Assembly (NCBI RefSeq): GCF_040760075.1 | Contig: NZ_CP142884.1 | Coordinates: forward strand, 3,658,001 to 3,722,000 | DNA length: 64,000 nt | DNA from: Sphingobacterium sp. R2 | GTDB taxonomy: Bacteria; Bacteroidota; Bacteroidia; Sphingobacteriales; Sphingobacteriaceae | Direction: 5' to 3' | Shown: in pieces, positions 27,758 through 37,421 of the stretch | Numbering within the stretch: position 1 is the first letter of the stretch | Layout: the number at the start of each line of letters is the position of its first letter | Program-made: the position numbers and the translations under genes | Notes under the pieces: model-generated | Told to the model about the DNA's origin: nothing | Seen by the model: only the letters and a program-made list of their open reading frames with translations | The model's database searches: none

Positions 27758-28093
27758 ATGGTTCATTGGTACAAAATTGAACATGCCGATTTTCTGAAAA
27801 ATCAGGGCATCAGCGAACATAAATTCGGTGGAAAAATTATTTGTATAACGTGGTTTGAAGACCAACTCTATGCTTTCTCCCGAAAATGCCCTCACGCTGG
27901 AGCACCACTGAAAAATGGCTGGTGTGAGCGTGGAAAAGTAATCTGTCCTTTTCACCGCCACGAATTTGATTTAATTTCAGGTAGGGGTAATCCTGACCAG
28001 CATGATTTTATTACTGTTTACCCCGTAAAATTAGAAGATAAAGAATATTATGTCGGTTTGAAAATAGGCTTTTGGCAACGCTTATTCACTTAG
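27758..28093 (+). CDS. Rieske-type [2Fe-2S] protein
   Basis: 111 residues of a stand-alone Rieske domain. The cluster is bound by CPHAG (Cys-x-His) and CPFHRHEF (Cys-x-x-His), separated by 15 residues, as in NirD-like and dioxygenase ferredoxins. There is no membrane or signal segment, so it is a soluble electron carrier or a small oxidoreductase subunit. The neighbours (ychF divergent, gpsA downstream after 88 bp) give no clue to its partner. Confidence 0.9.
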   Translation: MVHWYKIEHADFLKNQGISEHKFGGKIICITWFEDQLYAFSRKCPHAGAPLKNGWCERGKVICPFHRHEFDLISGRGNPDQHDFITVYPVKLEDKEYYVGLKIGFWQRLFT

Positions 28094-28151
28094 AAAGTAA
28101 CGAAAATATCATATCTCTTCGCGTGAATCATATATCTAGCCAGTAAATAAG

Positions 28152-28159
28152 TATATTTG
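28152..28159 (+). promoter_or_regulatory. Candidate -7 element of gpsA
   Basis: TATATTTG fits TAnnTTTG exactly and lies 22 nt before the gpsA ATG. No clear -33 TTTG at 19 bp. Confidence 0.45.
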
Positions 28160-28181
28160 CTTCCGAAAACAAATTAAAGAC

Positions 28182-29186
28182 ATGCAGGGGAAAAAGATTG
28201 GTATAATTGGTAGCGGAAGCTGGGCTACAGCTATGATCAAGATGCTATGCGAGAATGACCAAGATAAACATATTTTTTGGTGGGTAAGAAAAGAAGAGGA
28301 TGCAGAATATATCCAGAAGTTTAAGCACAATCCTACGTATTTGAGCAGCGTATCCGTTGACCTTAACATTACTACGATTGATACTGATGCAAAAAATGTG
28401 ATTGCGAATTCAGATATAGTGATTTTGAATACTCCCGCTGCTTATTTGAAAGATGCTTTAGCAAATGTCACGAAGGAAGATTTCAGTGATAAAATTGTTG
28501 TTTCGGCTATCAAAGGGATTATTCCTAAAGATAATTTGATTATCGGTGAGTTTTTGGAGCAGCGCTATTCGGTTAATATAGACCAAATCTGTGTGGTGGG
28601 AGGTCCCTGCCATGCCGAGGAGGTGGCGTTAGGTAAATTGTCTTATTTAACTTTCGGATGCAAAAATCTAGATAGTGCGGCTTTGGTCGCTTCGTTTTTA
28701 TCCTCACGTGTTATCAAAACCATTTTGTCTGTCGATGTACTTGGAATAGAGTTTGGGGCAGTACTAAAGAATATTTATGCTCTAGCTGGCGGCATTTGTC
28801 ATGGATTAGGTTATGGAGATAATTTTCAGGCTGTATTGGTGTCCAATGCGATTCGGGAAATGCGACGATTTGTGGGCAAAGTGGATGGAGATACCTCTCG
28901 TGATGTAAATACGTCGGCCTATTTGGGAGATCTTTTAGTAACAGCTTATTCTCAGTTCAGCAGAAATAGGACTTTTGGAAACATGATCGGAAAAGGGTAT
29001 AGCGTACAGTCGGCGCAGTTAGAAATGAATATGGTAGCTGAAGGGTACTATGCTTCTGCTTGTATTCAGGAATACGCTAAAAAATATGATGTTGAATTGC
29101 CTATATGTGATGCTGTACATCAAATTTTATATGAGCATCTTCCTTCGTCTAAAATTATTCAAGCTTTGAGCGAAAAATTAACATAA
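28182..29186 (+). CDS. gpsA: NAD(P)-dependent glycerol-3-phosphate dehydrogenase
   Basis: 334 residues. Makes sn-glycerol 3-phosphate for phospholipid synthesis. N-terminal Rossmann motif IGIIGSGSWATAM, catalytic-site GGPCHAEEVALG near 145, conserved Lys in VLKNIYALAGG near 200, and substrate loop GDLLVTAYSQFSRNRTFG near 250. The hemF gene starts 18 nt later in the same direction, so gpsA and hemF, and perhaps the M16 pair, form one transcript. Confidence 0.96.
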   Translation: MQGKKIGIIGSGSWATAMIKMLCENDQDKHIFWWVRKEEDAEYIQKFKHNPTYLSSVSVDLNITTIDTDAKNVIANSDIVILNTPAAYLKDALANVTKEDFSDKIVVSAIKGIIPKDNLIIGEFLEQRYSVNIDQICVVGGPCHAEEVALGKLSYLTFGCKNLDSAALVASFLSSRVIKTILSVDVLGIEFGAVLKNIYALAGGICHGLGYGDNFQAVLVSNAIREMRRFVGKVDGDTSRDVNTSAYLGDLLVTAYSQFSRNRTFGNMIGKGYSVQSAQLEMNMVAEGYYASACIQEYAKKYDVELPICDAVHQILYEHLPSSKIIQALSEKLT

Positions 29187-29204
29187 AAATTTGTAAGAAA
29201 ATAG

Positions 29205-30101
29205 ATGATAAAAAAAGAAGCAATTGCTTTAGCTTATAAAGAAATTCAGGATGAAATATGCCGGGCGCTGGAAAAATTAGATGGTTCGGCGAGTTTTGAA
29301 GAGGAATTGTGGGAGAGAGAAGGTGGCGGGGGCGGTCGTACCAGAATTATTCAAAATGGTCGTATCTTAGAAAAAGGCGGAGTTAATTTTTCTGCTGTCT
29401 ATGGGAAGTTGCCTGAAACGCTTAAAAAATCGTTCGGAGTAGATGAAGATGATTTTTTTGCTACAGGTGTTTCGATTGTGATTCATCCCAATAACCCTCT
29501 GGTGCCGATTATACACATGAATATTCGCTATTTTGAGTTAAACGATCAGATTCGCTGGTTCGGTGGAGGAATAGACCTGACACCGCACTATGTTGATGAG
29601 ACTGATGCCCGTTATTTCCATCAACAACTAAAGGCGGTATGCGATAAGCACGATAGCACTTTTTACGGTAAATTTAAGAAATGGGCCGACGACTATTTCT
29701 ATATTCGTCATCGGCAAGAAACGCGCGGTGTGGGAGGTGTATTCTATGACAAGTTAAATAGTGAAAATACAGGGCTTAGTATGGATGAGATTTTTGCTTT
29801 TTCATGCGATCTAGGCCGCACTTTTGCTCCAACGTACACAACACTAGTAGAAAGGAGCCGGCATAAAACTTTTACCGAACAGCAAAAAAATTGGCAGCTT
29901 ATACGTCGCGGTCGTTATGTAGAATTTAATCTTGTTTGGGACTCGGGTACCAAATTTGGGTTAGAAACGAATGGACGTATAGAGTCGATATTGATGAGTT
30001 TACCAGCCCAAGCCAATTGGGCATATGATTATCATCCTGAAGCCGGCTCTGAAGAAGCCAAGACCCTATCTTTATTACGAAAAGGTATTAACTGGATTTA
30101 A
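29205..30101 (+). CDS. hemF: Oxygen-dependent coproporphyrinogen III oxidase
   Basis: 298 residues. Converts coproporphyrinogen III to protoporphyrinogen IX with O2 in haem synthesis. Signature stretches: WEREGGGGGRTRIIQNG, HMNIRYFELND, WFGGGIDLTPHYVDE, RHRQETRGVGGVFYD, and RGRYVEFNLVWDSGTKFGL. It begins 18 nt after gpsA. The aerobic enzyme, together with the di-haem peroxidase and the TonB systems elsewhere, fits an aerobic organism. Confidence 0.97.
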   Translation: MIKKEAIALAYKEIQDEICRALEKLDGSASFEEELWEREGGGGGRTRIIQNGRILEKGGVNFSAVYGKLPETLKKSFGVDEDDFFATGVSIVIHPNNPLVPIIHMNIRYFELNDQIRWFGGGIDLTPHYVDETDARYFHQQLKAVCDKHDSTFYGKFKKWADDYFYIRHRQETRGVGGVFYDKLNSENTGLSMDEIFAFSCDLGRTFAPTYTTLVERSRHKTFTEQQKNWQLIRRGRYVEFNLVWDSGTKFGLETNGRIESILMSLPAQANWAYDYHPEAGSEEAKTLSLLRKGINWI

Positions 30102-30120
30102 AAACGCCGAAAAAAATAAG

Positions 30121-31380
30121 ATGGTTTCTTATCAAAAATTTATATTAGAAAACGGGCTCCGTGTTTTGGTTCACGAGGACCACAATACGGCTATGGCTTG
30201 TGTCAACATTTTATACGATGTGGGTGCACGGGATGAGTCGCCGGAGCAAACCGGATTCGCCCATTTATTTGAGCACCTAATGTTTGGTGGCAGTATCAAT
30301 ATTCCTAATTTTGATACTGAATTGCAAAAAGTCGGAGGAGAGAATAATGCTTTCACAAGCAACGATATCACCAATTATTACATCACATTGCCGTCCTCAA
30401 ATCTCGAGACAGCGTTGTGGTTAGAGTCGGACCGGATGTTGAGTTTGGCTTTTTCAGCACAGAGTCTCGAAGTACAGCGGAATGTAGTGATCGAAGAGTT
30501 TAAGCAGCGTTACTTGAATCAACCTTATGGGGATGCATGGCTTAAGTTGCGCCCCTTAGCTTATCAGGTACATCCGTATCGATGGGCAACGATCGGCAAG
30601 GAGTTGAGTCATATCGAGGAAGCTACAATGGAAGATGTGAAAGCCTTTTTCAAATTACATTATAATCCGCAGAATGCAATAATGGTTGTTTCAGGTGATG
30701 TACATTTTGAAGAAGTTAAGTTTTTAACCCAAAAATGGTTTGGTGATATTGAACCTGGTGTAAAATATGATCGTCAATTGCCGAAAGAACCAGAACAGAA
30801 AGCAATGCGGCGTGAAACTGTTTGGGCGGAGGTGCCTTTGGATGCACTTTACATGGCATTTCATGGGCCGTCACGATTGGAAGAAGGTTATTTTGCCATG
30901 GATCTTTTATCAGATATTTTATCCCGAGGTTCTTCTTCACGTTTGTATCGACGGTTGGTTAAGGAAGGAAAGTTTTTTAGCGAGATAAACGCTTATGTCA
31001 TGGGAAGCATAGATAGTAACCTTTTCATTATAGAAGGGAAACCAACTGCGGGCATTTCGCTAGAAGAAGCGGAGCAGGCGGTGTGGTCTGAATTGGACAT
31101 TATAAAATCCGAATTAGTACCTATGAAGGAGTTGGAAAAGGTGAAAAATAAAATCGAATCGACCAATGTCTTTGCAGAATTATCCATTTTGGATAAAGCG
31201 ATGAATCTAGCTTATCATGAGTTGCTAGGCGATGCAGATGGTATCAACACTGAGGTCTCCAAATACCTGTTGGTAAGTGCCGAGGAGGTTCAGCGCCAAG
31301 CGCAAGCAATTTTTAGACTCGAAAATGCTTCGATATTAATGTATAAATCAAAAATGGAGGAGGCTATACATGTTGGATAG
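30121..31380 (+). CDS. M16 zinc peptidase (catalytic subunit)
   Basis: 419 residues from ATG 30121, 19 nt after hemF; an in-frame start further up would lie inside hemF. Inverzincin-type protease: zinc motif HLFEH at 48-52 with the distal Glu in VVIEEFKQRY near 125. The C-terminal half has the inactive M16 fold. The next gene overlaps by 11 nt and lacks the zinc motif, so the two should form the heterodimer typical of bacterial M16B pairs. No signal peptide is seen, so it is probably cytoplasmic. Substrate unknown, likely peptides. Confidence 0.93.
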   Translation: MVSYQKFILENGLRVLVHEDHNTAMACVNILYDVGARDESPEQTGFAHLFEHLMFGGSINIPNFDTELQKVGGENNAFTSNDITNYYITLPSSNLETALWLESDRMLSLAFSAQSLEVQRNVVIEEFKQRYLNQPYGDAWLKLRPLAYQVHPYRWATIGKELSHIEEATMEDVKAFFKLHYNPQNAIMVVSGDVHFEEVKFLTQKWFGDIEPGVKYDRQLPKEPEQKAMRRETVWAEVPLDALYMAFHGPSRLEEGYFAMDLLSDILSRGSSSRLYRRLVKEGKFFSEINAYVMGSIDSNLFIIEGKPTAGISLEEAEQAVWSELDIIKSELVPMKELEKVKNKIESTNVFAELSILDKAMNLAYHELLGDADGINTEVSKYLLVSAEEVQRQAQAIFRLENASILMYKSKMEEAIHVG

Positions 31381-32689
31381 AACGCAAAGACCTGTGTTTC
31401 GTGAAATTGGAAACATCAGTTTAAAAGAACCGATAAAGAAACAATTTGGAAATGGTTTGCCAGTCTATATATTTCAGTCGCCTGAACAAGAGTTGGTGCG
31501 TATCGAATGGATTTTTAACAATTCCTATCTTGATGGAGAGATAGAGAACCCTTTATTAAATAGCGCTTTAAGTGCTTTGCTTAAAGAGGGTACCAAGTCA
31601 ATGTCCAGTGCAGAGATTGCGGATAAAGTGGATTTTTATGGCGCATTTCTAATTCCGGAATACTCTTTTGACGTGACTTCACTATCCCTTTATACCTTGA
31701 ACAGACATAGTCAAGTACTTCTACCTCTTGTAAAAGATATTCTTACGGAGGCATCGATACCACAGCAGGAGCTGGATACCTATTTACGTAACAACAAACA
31801 GAAGTTTCAGGTTTCTATTCAGAAAAATGATTATCTGGCTAGGCGTAAATTTTATAACTTGATCTTCGGTACGGGTAATCGCTATGGACGGACACCGAAG
31901 CTAGAAGATTATGACGCGATTACTCGCATGCAACTCATCGAATTGTACCAAAAACAAATTGTACCTGGCAATTGCACGCTAATTGTTTCTGGAAACGTTT
32001 CCGACGAGCTTTTACAAGAACTTGAGCAGATTTTTGGAGAGGAGTGGCATGGGGCACCTTCGGTTTCCTTAGAGAAACCTGTATTGATCCAAGGTTCCTC
32101 CGAATTATCCTATGAGGAGAAAGATAGCGCTTTGCAGTCTGCTATTCGCTTAGGTTGTCAAACCATTTCAAGAACACATCCTGATTATCCTGCTTTACAG
32201 TTTGTTAATACCTTGTTAGGAGGCTTTTTTGGTTCCCGTCTCATGCGTAATATTCGAGAAGAAAAAGGCTACACCTATAGTATTGGTTCAGCCATAGCTA
32301 CCCTCAAACATACAGGCTTTATGACCATTGTAACCGAAGTTGGGGTGGATGTAACACAAGCGACTTTAGCAGAGATTGAAAAGGAGATCAACTTGTTAAA
32401 AGTACAAGTGGCTTCAAAAGACGAGGTAAATCTTGTTAAAACCTATATGGAAGGTTCAATGTTAGGATCATTGGAAAGTATCTTTTCGCATGCTGATAAG
32501 TTTAAAAGTGTATTGTTAAATGAGATGACATTAACATATTATTCTTATTATATGGATCAGATTAGAAATATGTCACCTGAAAAGGTGTATGATATTGCCA
32601 ATAAATATTTGGACTTTAACGCGATGGTGAAAGTTGTTGTTGGCAAAATAAGCCAGGAAGAACCAGTTCATCAAGCGGTTGTAAATTAA
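31370..32689 (+). CDS. M16 peptidase family protein, non-catalytic partner
   Basis: 439 residues, M16 fold without HxxEH: the equivalent position reads LLNSALSALLKEGTKS. The conserved RY-type and glycine loop GGFFGSRLMRNIREEKGYTYSIGS of the C-terminal domain is intact and is known to help substrate binding in the partner subunit. Overlaps the catalytic subunit gene by 11 nt, so translation is coupled. Inference: obligate subunit of a heterodimeric oligopeptidase. Confidence 0.92.
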   Translation: MLDRTQRPVFREIGNISLKEPIKKQFGNGLPVYIFQSPEQELVRIEWIFNNSYLDGEIENPLLNSALSALLKEGTKSMSSAEIADKVDFYGAFLIPEYSFDVTSLSLYTLNRHSQVLLPLVKDILTEASIPQQELDTYLRNNKQKFQVSIQKNDYLARRKFYNLIFGTGNRYGRTPKLEDYDAITRMQLIELYQKQIVPGNCTLIVSGNVSDELLQELEQIFGEEWHGAPSVSLEKPVLIQGSSELSYEEKDSALQSAIRLGCQTISRTHPDYPALQFVNTLLGGFFGSRLMRNIREEKGYTYSIGSAIATLKHTGFMTIVTEVGVDVTQATLAEIEKEINLLKVQVASKDEVNLVKTYMEGSMLGSLESIFSHADKFKSVLLNEMTLTYYSYYMDQIRNMSPEKVYDIANKYLDFNAMVKVVVGKISQEEPVHQAVVN

Positions 32690-32760
32690 ATTTCTTAGAC
32701 TACGAAAATCGAATACTACTTTGTATTTTTGGTTTTTGATAAAAAAGTGAACTATCCAGT

Positions 32761-33714
32761 ATGGAATTAAAATTAAAAAGGCCATTGGTATTTTTCGATT
32801 TGGAAACTACAGGCGTTAATGTAGCGTCCGATCGTATTGTTGAAGTGTCATTTCTGAAAGTGATGCCCAGTGGAGAAGAAACAGTCTATACTAAGAAGGT
32901 TAATCCGGAAATACCTATTCCGGCGGAATCCTCTTTTTTCCATGGGATCTACGATGAGGATGTAAAGGATGCTCCTAATTTTAAAGCGATAGCAGTCGAA
33001 CTAGCTTCTTTCATTGCGGATGGAGATTTAGCAGGATATAACTCCAATAAGTTTGATGTGCCAATGTTGATGGAGGAGTTTTTAAGGGCTGGTGTGGATT
33101 TTTCATTGGAGGGTAGGGCATTTGTGGATGTTCAAAATATCTTTCATCAAATGGAACAACGGACTTTGAAAGCTGCCTATAAGTTTTATTGCAATGAAAA
33201 CCTCGAAAATGCACATACTGCTGAAGCGGATGTACGCGCAACTTACGAAGTTTTGAAAGCGCAGCTGACTAAGTATGAAGGTGTACCTTTTGAAGATAAA
33301 CATGGTGTGGTGTCTCATCCTGTCGTCAACGATGTGGAAGCTTTACATGCATTTACAAATTTAAGTAAGCCAGTGGATTTTGCCGGACGTCTTGTTTACA
33401 ATGCCGACGGTTTGGAAACGATCAATTTTGGAAAACACAAAGGAAAACCAATTGTAGAGGTATTTGAGCAGGAGCCGAGCTACTACGCTTGGATGCAAAA
33501 TGGAGATTTTCCATTGTATACCAAAAAAGTGCTAGAAAATATCTGGAATAGGTACAAAAAGGAAAAGAATGAGCAAAAAACTAAAGCTGCTGTAGCTCAT
33601 TCTGCAGAAGATAAAAAACTTGCGAAAAAAGAGTTCAATAAACAAAATGAAGAGGCGCCACAGAGCATTTCTTTGGATATGTTGAAAGGATTGCAAGATA
33701 AATTTAAAAAATAA
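32761..33714 (+). CDS. DEDDh 3'-5' exonuclease, DnaQ-like
   Basis: 317 residues. The exonuclease domain (about 8-170) shows motif I FFDLETTG (Asp13, Glu15), motif II GYNSNKFDVPML with Asp, and motif III HTAEADVRATYEV with His and Asp, so it is a DEDDh enzyme like the polymerase III epsilon subunit. A second part (about 210-270, INFGKHKGKPIVEVFEQEPSYYAWM) resembles the DUF3820 module, and the C-terminus is Lys-rich. It is not fused to a polymerase. A role in DNA repair or proofreading is likely from the family but unproven. Confidence 0.92.
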   Translation: MELKLKRPLVFFDLETTGVNVASDRIVEVSFLKVMPSGEETVYTKKVNPEIPIPAESSFFHGIYDEDVKDAPNFKAIAVELASFIADGDLAGYNSNKFDVPMLMEEFLRAGVDFSLEGRAFVDVQNIFHQMEQRTLKAAYKFYCNENLENAHTAEADVRATYEVLKAQLTKYEGVPFEDKHGVVSHPVVNDVEALHAFTNLSKPVDFAGRLVYNADGLETINFGKHKGKPIVEVFEQEPSYYAWMQNGDFPLYTKKVLENIWNRYKKEKNEQKTKAAVAHSAEDKKLAKKEFNKQNEEAPQSISLDMLKGLQDKFKK

Positions 33715-33742
33715 CTTTAATTAATAGCTTAGAAAAAGTATT

Positions 33743-34699
33743 ATGGAATTCAAACAAGAAGTTGAGCATATACAGTGTTTGATTATTGGTTCGGGGCCAG
33801 CAGGCTATACGGCAGCAATTTATGCAGCACGTGCGGATATGAAACCAGTAGTTTATACCGGTATTGTTCCGGGGGGACAATTGACACAAACCACTGAAGT
33901 GGACAATTTTCCAGGTTATCCAAAAGGTATTACGGGCCCCGTGATGATGGAAGATCTGCGTGAACAAGCGGAGCGCTTTGGTACTTCAGTTCGTTTTGGA
34001 TATGTGACTAAAGTGGATTTTACAGGGGAGTTACACCGTGTTGAGATCGATGGAACTGTACAAGTTACCGCAGATACAGTCATTATCGCAACAGGAGCAA
34101 CCGCAAAATGGTTAGGTCTGGAATCTGAACAAAAATATAATGGCTTTGGAGTTTCTGCATGTGCTGTTTGCGATGGATTCTTCTTTAAAAACCAAGAGGT
34201 TGCAATTGTAGGTGCTGGGGATACAGCGGCAGAAGAAGCAACATATCTTGCAAAATTATGCTCAAAAGTACATATGTTGGTGCGCCGTGACGAGTTTCGT
34301 GCTTCTAAAGCAATGGTACATCGTGTTATGAACACGCCAAATATTGAAGTTCACTACAACTCTGAAGCAAAAGAAGTTTTGGGAGATGGTCAAGTGGTGA
34401 CCGGAATACGTGTTATTAACAACAAGGACCAGTCTGAAAAAGATCTCGAAGTAACAGGTTTCTTTGTCGCTATTGGACATAAGCCTAATACCGAGCTTTT
34501 CACAGGTGTATTGGATATGGATGAAACAGGCTATTTGATCACCAAACCCGATAGTACAGCTACCAATATACCAGGAGTGTTTGCTTGTGGAGACGTTCAG
34601 GATAATGTCTTCCGTCAGGCGATCACCGCTGCGGGTACAGGTTGTATGGCAGCTTTGGAAGCTGAAAGATATTTAGCGGCTAAAGAAAGCGGCGAATAA
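33743..34699 (+). CDS. trxB: Thioredoxin-disulfide reductase
   Basis: 318 residues. FAD motif CLIIGSGPAGYTAAIYAA, redox-active CAVC (Cys140, Cys143) followed by DGFFF, NADPH motif VAIVGAGDTAAEEA, basic VRRDEFRASK, and C-terminal FAD site GVFACGDVQDNVFRQAITAAGTG. Keeps thioredoxin reduced at the expense of NADPH. It starts 28 nt after the exonuclease gene and ends before a strong bidirectional terminator. Confidence 0.97.
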   Translation: MEFKQEVEHIQCLIIGSGPAGYTAAIYAARADMKPVVYTGIVPGGQLTQTTEVDNFPGYPKGITGPVMMEDLREQAERFGTSVRFGYVTKVDFTGELHRVEIDGTVQVTADTVIIATGATAKWLGLESEQKYNGFGVSACAVCDGFFFKNQEVAIVGAGDTAAEEATYLAKLCSKVHMLVRRDEFRASKAMVHRVMNTPNIEVHYNSEAKEVLGDGQVVTGIRVINNKDQSEKDLEVTGFFVAIGHKPNTELFTGVLDMDETGYLITKPDSTATNIPGVFACGDVQDNVFRQAITAAGTGCMAALEAERYLAAKESGE

Positions 34700-34707
34700 T
34701 CAAGTTG

Positions 34708-34752
34708 AAATAAAAGAGGGGCATTGCACAAAAGCATGTCCCTCTTTTATTT
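34708..34752. terminator. Bidirectional terminator between trxB and rnhA
   Basis: The AAATAAAAGAGGG / CCCTCTTTTATTT arms form a perfect 13-bp stem extended by GCAT/ATGT. It overlaps the rnhA stop codon at 34747, so rnhA translation reaches into its own terminator. Confidence 0.85.
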
Positions 34753-35241
34753 ACCTTCCTCCATTTCAAAGACACTGTCAATTTTCCAGTTCACTTTGTC
34801 CTTGGCTGCAGCAACAGCCAAACGATCGCAACGCTCATTTAACGGATGCCCAGCGTGACCTTTTACCCATACAAGTCGTACGTTGTGCAATTTATAGGCG
34901 CTCATTAACCGCAACCAGAGATCCTTATTTTTTTTCCCAGCGAAACCTTTTTGGATCCAGCCATATACCCACTTTTTATCAATGGCATCAATAACATATT
35001 TGGAGTCAGAATACACTGTAACTTGCTGATGCAAGTTTTTTAAGGCCTCGAGGCCAACGATAACCGCCATTAGCTCCATTCTGTTGTTGGTCGTTTTACG
35101 GTAACCGCCCGAAAACTCCTTTTCGATAAGTTTGCCTTTAAAGGTTTCATTATCGCCCGTATAAATAGTTCTTAAAATAGTTCCGTAACCTCCTGGGCCT
35201 GGATTCCCGCTTGAAGCACCATCTGTATATAATTCGATCAT
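34747..35241 (-). CDS. rnhA: Ribonuclease HI
   Basis: 164 residues. Cleaves RNA in RNA-DNA hybrids. The DEDD active site is complete: Asp7 ([14 protein letters not shown]), Glu56 (NNRMELMAV), Asp79 (VYSDSKYVI) and Asp139 (NERCDRLA), with the flexible-loop His129 (KGHAGHPLN). The basic handle ([16 protein letters not shown]) is present. ATG at 35241 is used because the family starts at this MIELYTDG; an upstream TTG adds three residues. Single gene. Confidence 0.96.
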   Translation of the reverse strand: MIELYTDGASSGNPGPGGYGTILRTIYTGDNETFKGKLIEKEFSGGYRKTTNNRMELMAVIVGLEALKNLHQQVTVYSDSKYVIDAIDKKWVYGWIQKGFAGKKNKDLWLRLMSAYKLHNVRLVWVKGHAGHPLNERCDRLAVAAAKDKVNWKIDSVFEMEEGK

Positions 35242-35518
35242 ACCCCTCAAACATAGATAAATTTGCTTTTATATCCAATAATAACGAACATCTATTGCGA
35301 TAGGTTATAAGTAACTTTCTGAATATCCTCGTGTTTATTATCCATATGTAGCTAATCGTAAGCGATTCTTGGGATAAGCGATTCAATTTATGCTGCTTCT
35401 AAAATATGGAAGCAATTTGGTTGTTGTATGCACAATTTATCGCTTAAACAATATAACTCTGCAAATTTATATGTATTTTTCCGGCATAAACTTGTTATGT
35501 AAACTGTAAAATTACCTT

Positions 35519-37357
35519 ATGAACTATCGAAAGATTTCTCTTTTTATTCTTTTAGCGTCTGCGTGCCTAAACGTTTCAGCTCAGGACAATGTATCCACGC
35601 AAAAAATGGATTGGTTTGAAGATGCCAAATTGGGTATTTTTATTCACTGGGGTATTTATTCTGTAGATGGGATCTCAGAATCTTGGTCATTCTTCAATAA
35701 TTATATTAACCATGACAATTATATCAAACAGCTTAATGGGTTTACAGCAAAGGGTTATAAACCCAAGGAATGGGCCAAATTGATTAAAGATGCTGGTGCG
35801 AAATACACGGTGATTACGACCAAACACCATGACGGAATCTCGATGTGGAATACGAAGGCTGATAAAGCGATCACTACATTACAAGACGCGGCTGCAAAAC
35901 AGGATGTAATTACACCGTTTGTGAAAGCAATACAAGAAGAGGGCTTGCACACTGGACTGTATTATTCGTTACCCGATTGGAGCCACCCATATTATGATGT
36001 TTTTACGCGCAATAGAAAGCGTTATGAATTGAAAGGAGAGCCTATCCGTTGGAATAACTACGTCAAATACTACCAACAGCAACTAAGCGAATTATCTGAA
36101 CAATTTAAACCGGATTTAATTTGGTTTGACGGAGACTGGGAACATACGGCAGAAGAATGGAAATCGCAAGAGACTCTGAATCTTTTGCGAAAATATAATC
36201 CGAATATTATTATAAACTCGCGATTGAACCATCATGGCGATTACGAAACTCCTGAGCAGGGGATTCCGGTAACGCGTCCAGATAGTAAGTTTTGGGAACT
36301 TTGCTATACTATGAATGATTCCTGGGGATATCAACCCTTTGATAAGAAATACAAATCATCCAATATGATTATTCGGACATTGGTAGACTGCATTTCCATG
36401 GGAGGAAATCTTTTATTGGATATTGGTCCGAAGGCTGACGGAACTATTCCTGAGGAGCAATTAGAGATTTTAAAGCAGCTTGGACGATGGACACGTAAAC
36501 ATGCCGACGCAATCTACGGTACAAGGGCTGGTATTCCATTTGCAAACTACAGTGGGAAGTCTGCTTTATCGAAAGACAGAAAAACACTTTATCTATATGT
36601 TTACGAAAAGAAACCAGAGCTTTTGCTCAAAGGGCTGGTCAATTATACAGCCATCAAAACTGTTTCAGTTGTTGGAGATATAGCCTCGAAAGTGAACCTT
36701 AAATCAGCGGATGGAGTTGTTCAGCTAGATTTGACCAAGGTGAATTTCGATCAGGATGTTACCGTACTCGAGTTGAATTTTGCCGAGGCGCTTCGTTGGG
36801 AGTCACCGAGAGATACCAAAGTTACATTGAAATCTGTGTTGGATAACCCAGTTGCCGATAGAGCCTTGGTTCAGATTGCCTCAACACTGCACCTAGGTAA
36901 CAATATTTTTAATAATTCAGGATTGACTGTGGATGGTATGGATACCAAACTAGGGAGTAACAGTGAGATCAATTCAACGGTACTGAATTGGATTAAAGAT
37001 CATGCCGAAGCACTTTACGAAACTGGAGAAGGATTGCCTGAGGGACATTACGAAGGGCTCAGTACGCTTTCCAAAGATCGTCAGACCCTATATCTTTTTG
37101 TCGAGGGGAAACCAACAGGCCCAATTGCGCTAAAAGGTATCAAGAATGGCGTAGCGAGAGTACGTTTAGTTGGCGAAGGATCAATGATCAACCATGAAGT
37201 CTTTAATAAGCTATACTGGAGTACTATTCCCGGGATTATCTATATCGAAGCCCCTGCAGAACGATTAGATAAAAACATGACGGTTATTGCCATATTATTG
37301 GATGCCCCTATAGAACTCTATCGGGAGAAAGTCGGTGCTATTGAGAGTAACCTTTAA
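35519..37357 (+). CDS. Secreted alpha-L-fucosidase, GH29
   Basis: 612 residues with a signal peptide (about 1-21, ending VSAQ). GH29 removes terminal alpha-L-fucose. The catalytic barrel (about 25-340) has KLGIFIHWGIYSVDG, the TTKHHDG substrate loop, and nucleophile Asp204 in IWFDGDW. Two related C-terminal segments (about 335-420 and 500-590) share the pattern ALYETGxG, TLSKDR-TLYLxV and KGL/KGI, so the second looks like a duplicated beta-sandwich module. This is longer than the roughly 450-residue enzymes. No SusCD pair is adjacent, so it is an isolated fucosidase rather than part of a full PUL. Confidence 0.93.
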   Translation: MNYRKISLFILLASACLNVSAQDNVSTQKMDWFEDAKLGIFIHWGIYSVDGISESWSFFNNYINHDNYIKQLNGFTAKGYKPKEWAKLIKDAGAKYTVITTKHHDGISMWNTKADKAITTLQDAAAKQDVITPFVKAIQEEGLHTGLYYSLPDWSHPYYDVFTRNRKRYELKGEPIRWNNYVKYYQQQLSELSEQFKPDLIWFDGDWEHTAEEWKSQETLNLLRKYNPNIIINSRLNHHGDYETPEQGIPVTRPDSKFWELCYTMNDSWGYQPFDKKYKSSNMIIRTLVDCISMGGNLLLDIGPKADGTIPEEQLEILKQLGRWTRKHADAIYGTRAGIPFANYSGKSALSKDRKTLYLYVYEKKPELLLKGLVNYTAIKTVSVVGDIASKVNLKSADGVVQLDLTKVNFDQDVTVLELNFAEALRWESPRDTKVTLKSVLDNPVADRALVQIASTLHLGNNIFNNSGLTVDGMDTKLGSNSEINSTVLNWIKDHAEALYETGEGLPEGHYEGLSTLSKDRQTLYLFVEGKPTGPIALKGIKNGVARVRLVGEGSMINHEVFNKLYWSTIPGIIYIEAPAERLDKNMTVIAILLDAPIELYREKVGAIESNL

Positions 37358-37421
37358 ACTAGGTGTACGCGATATTTCTCCTGGTTTGTGGCACGATAGC
37401 ATTTTTTATTAATTTAGTCCT

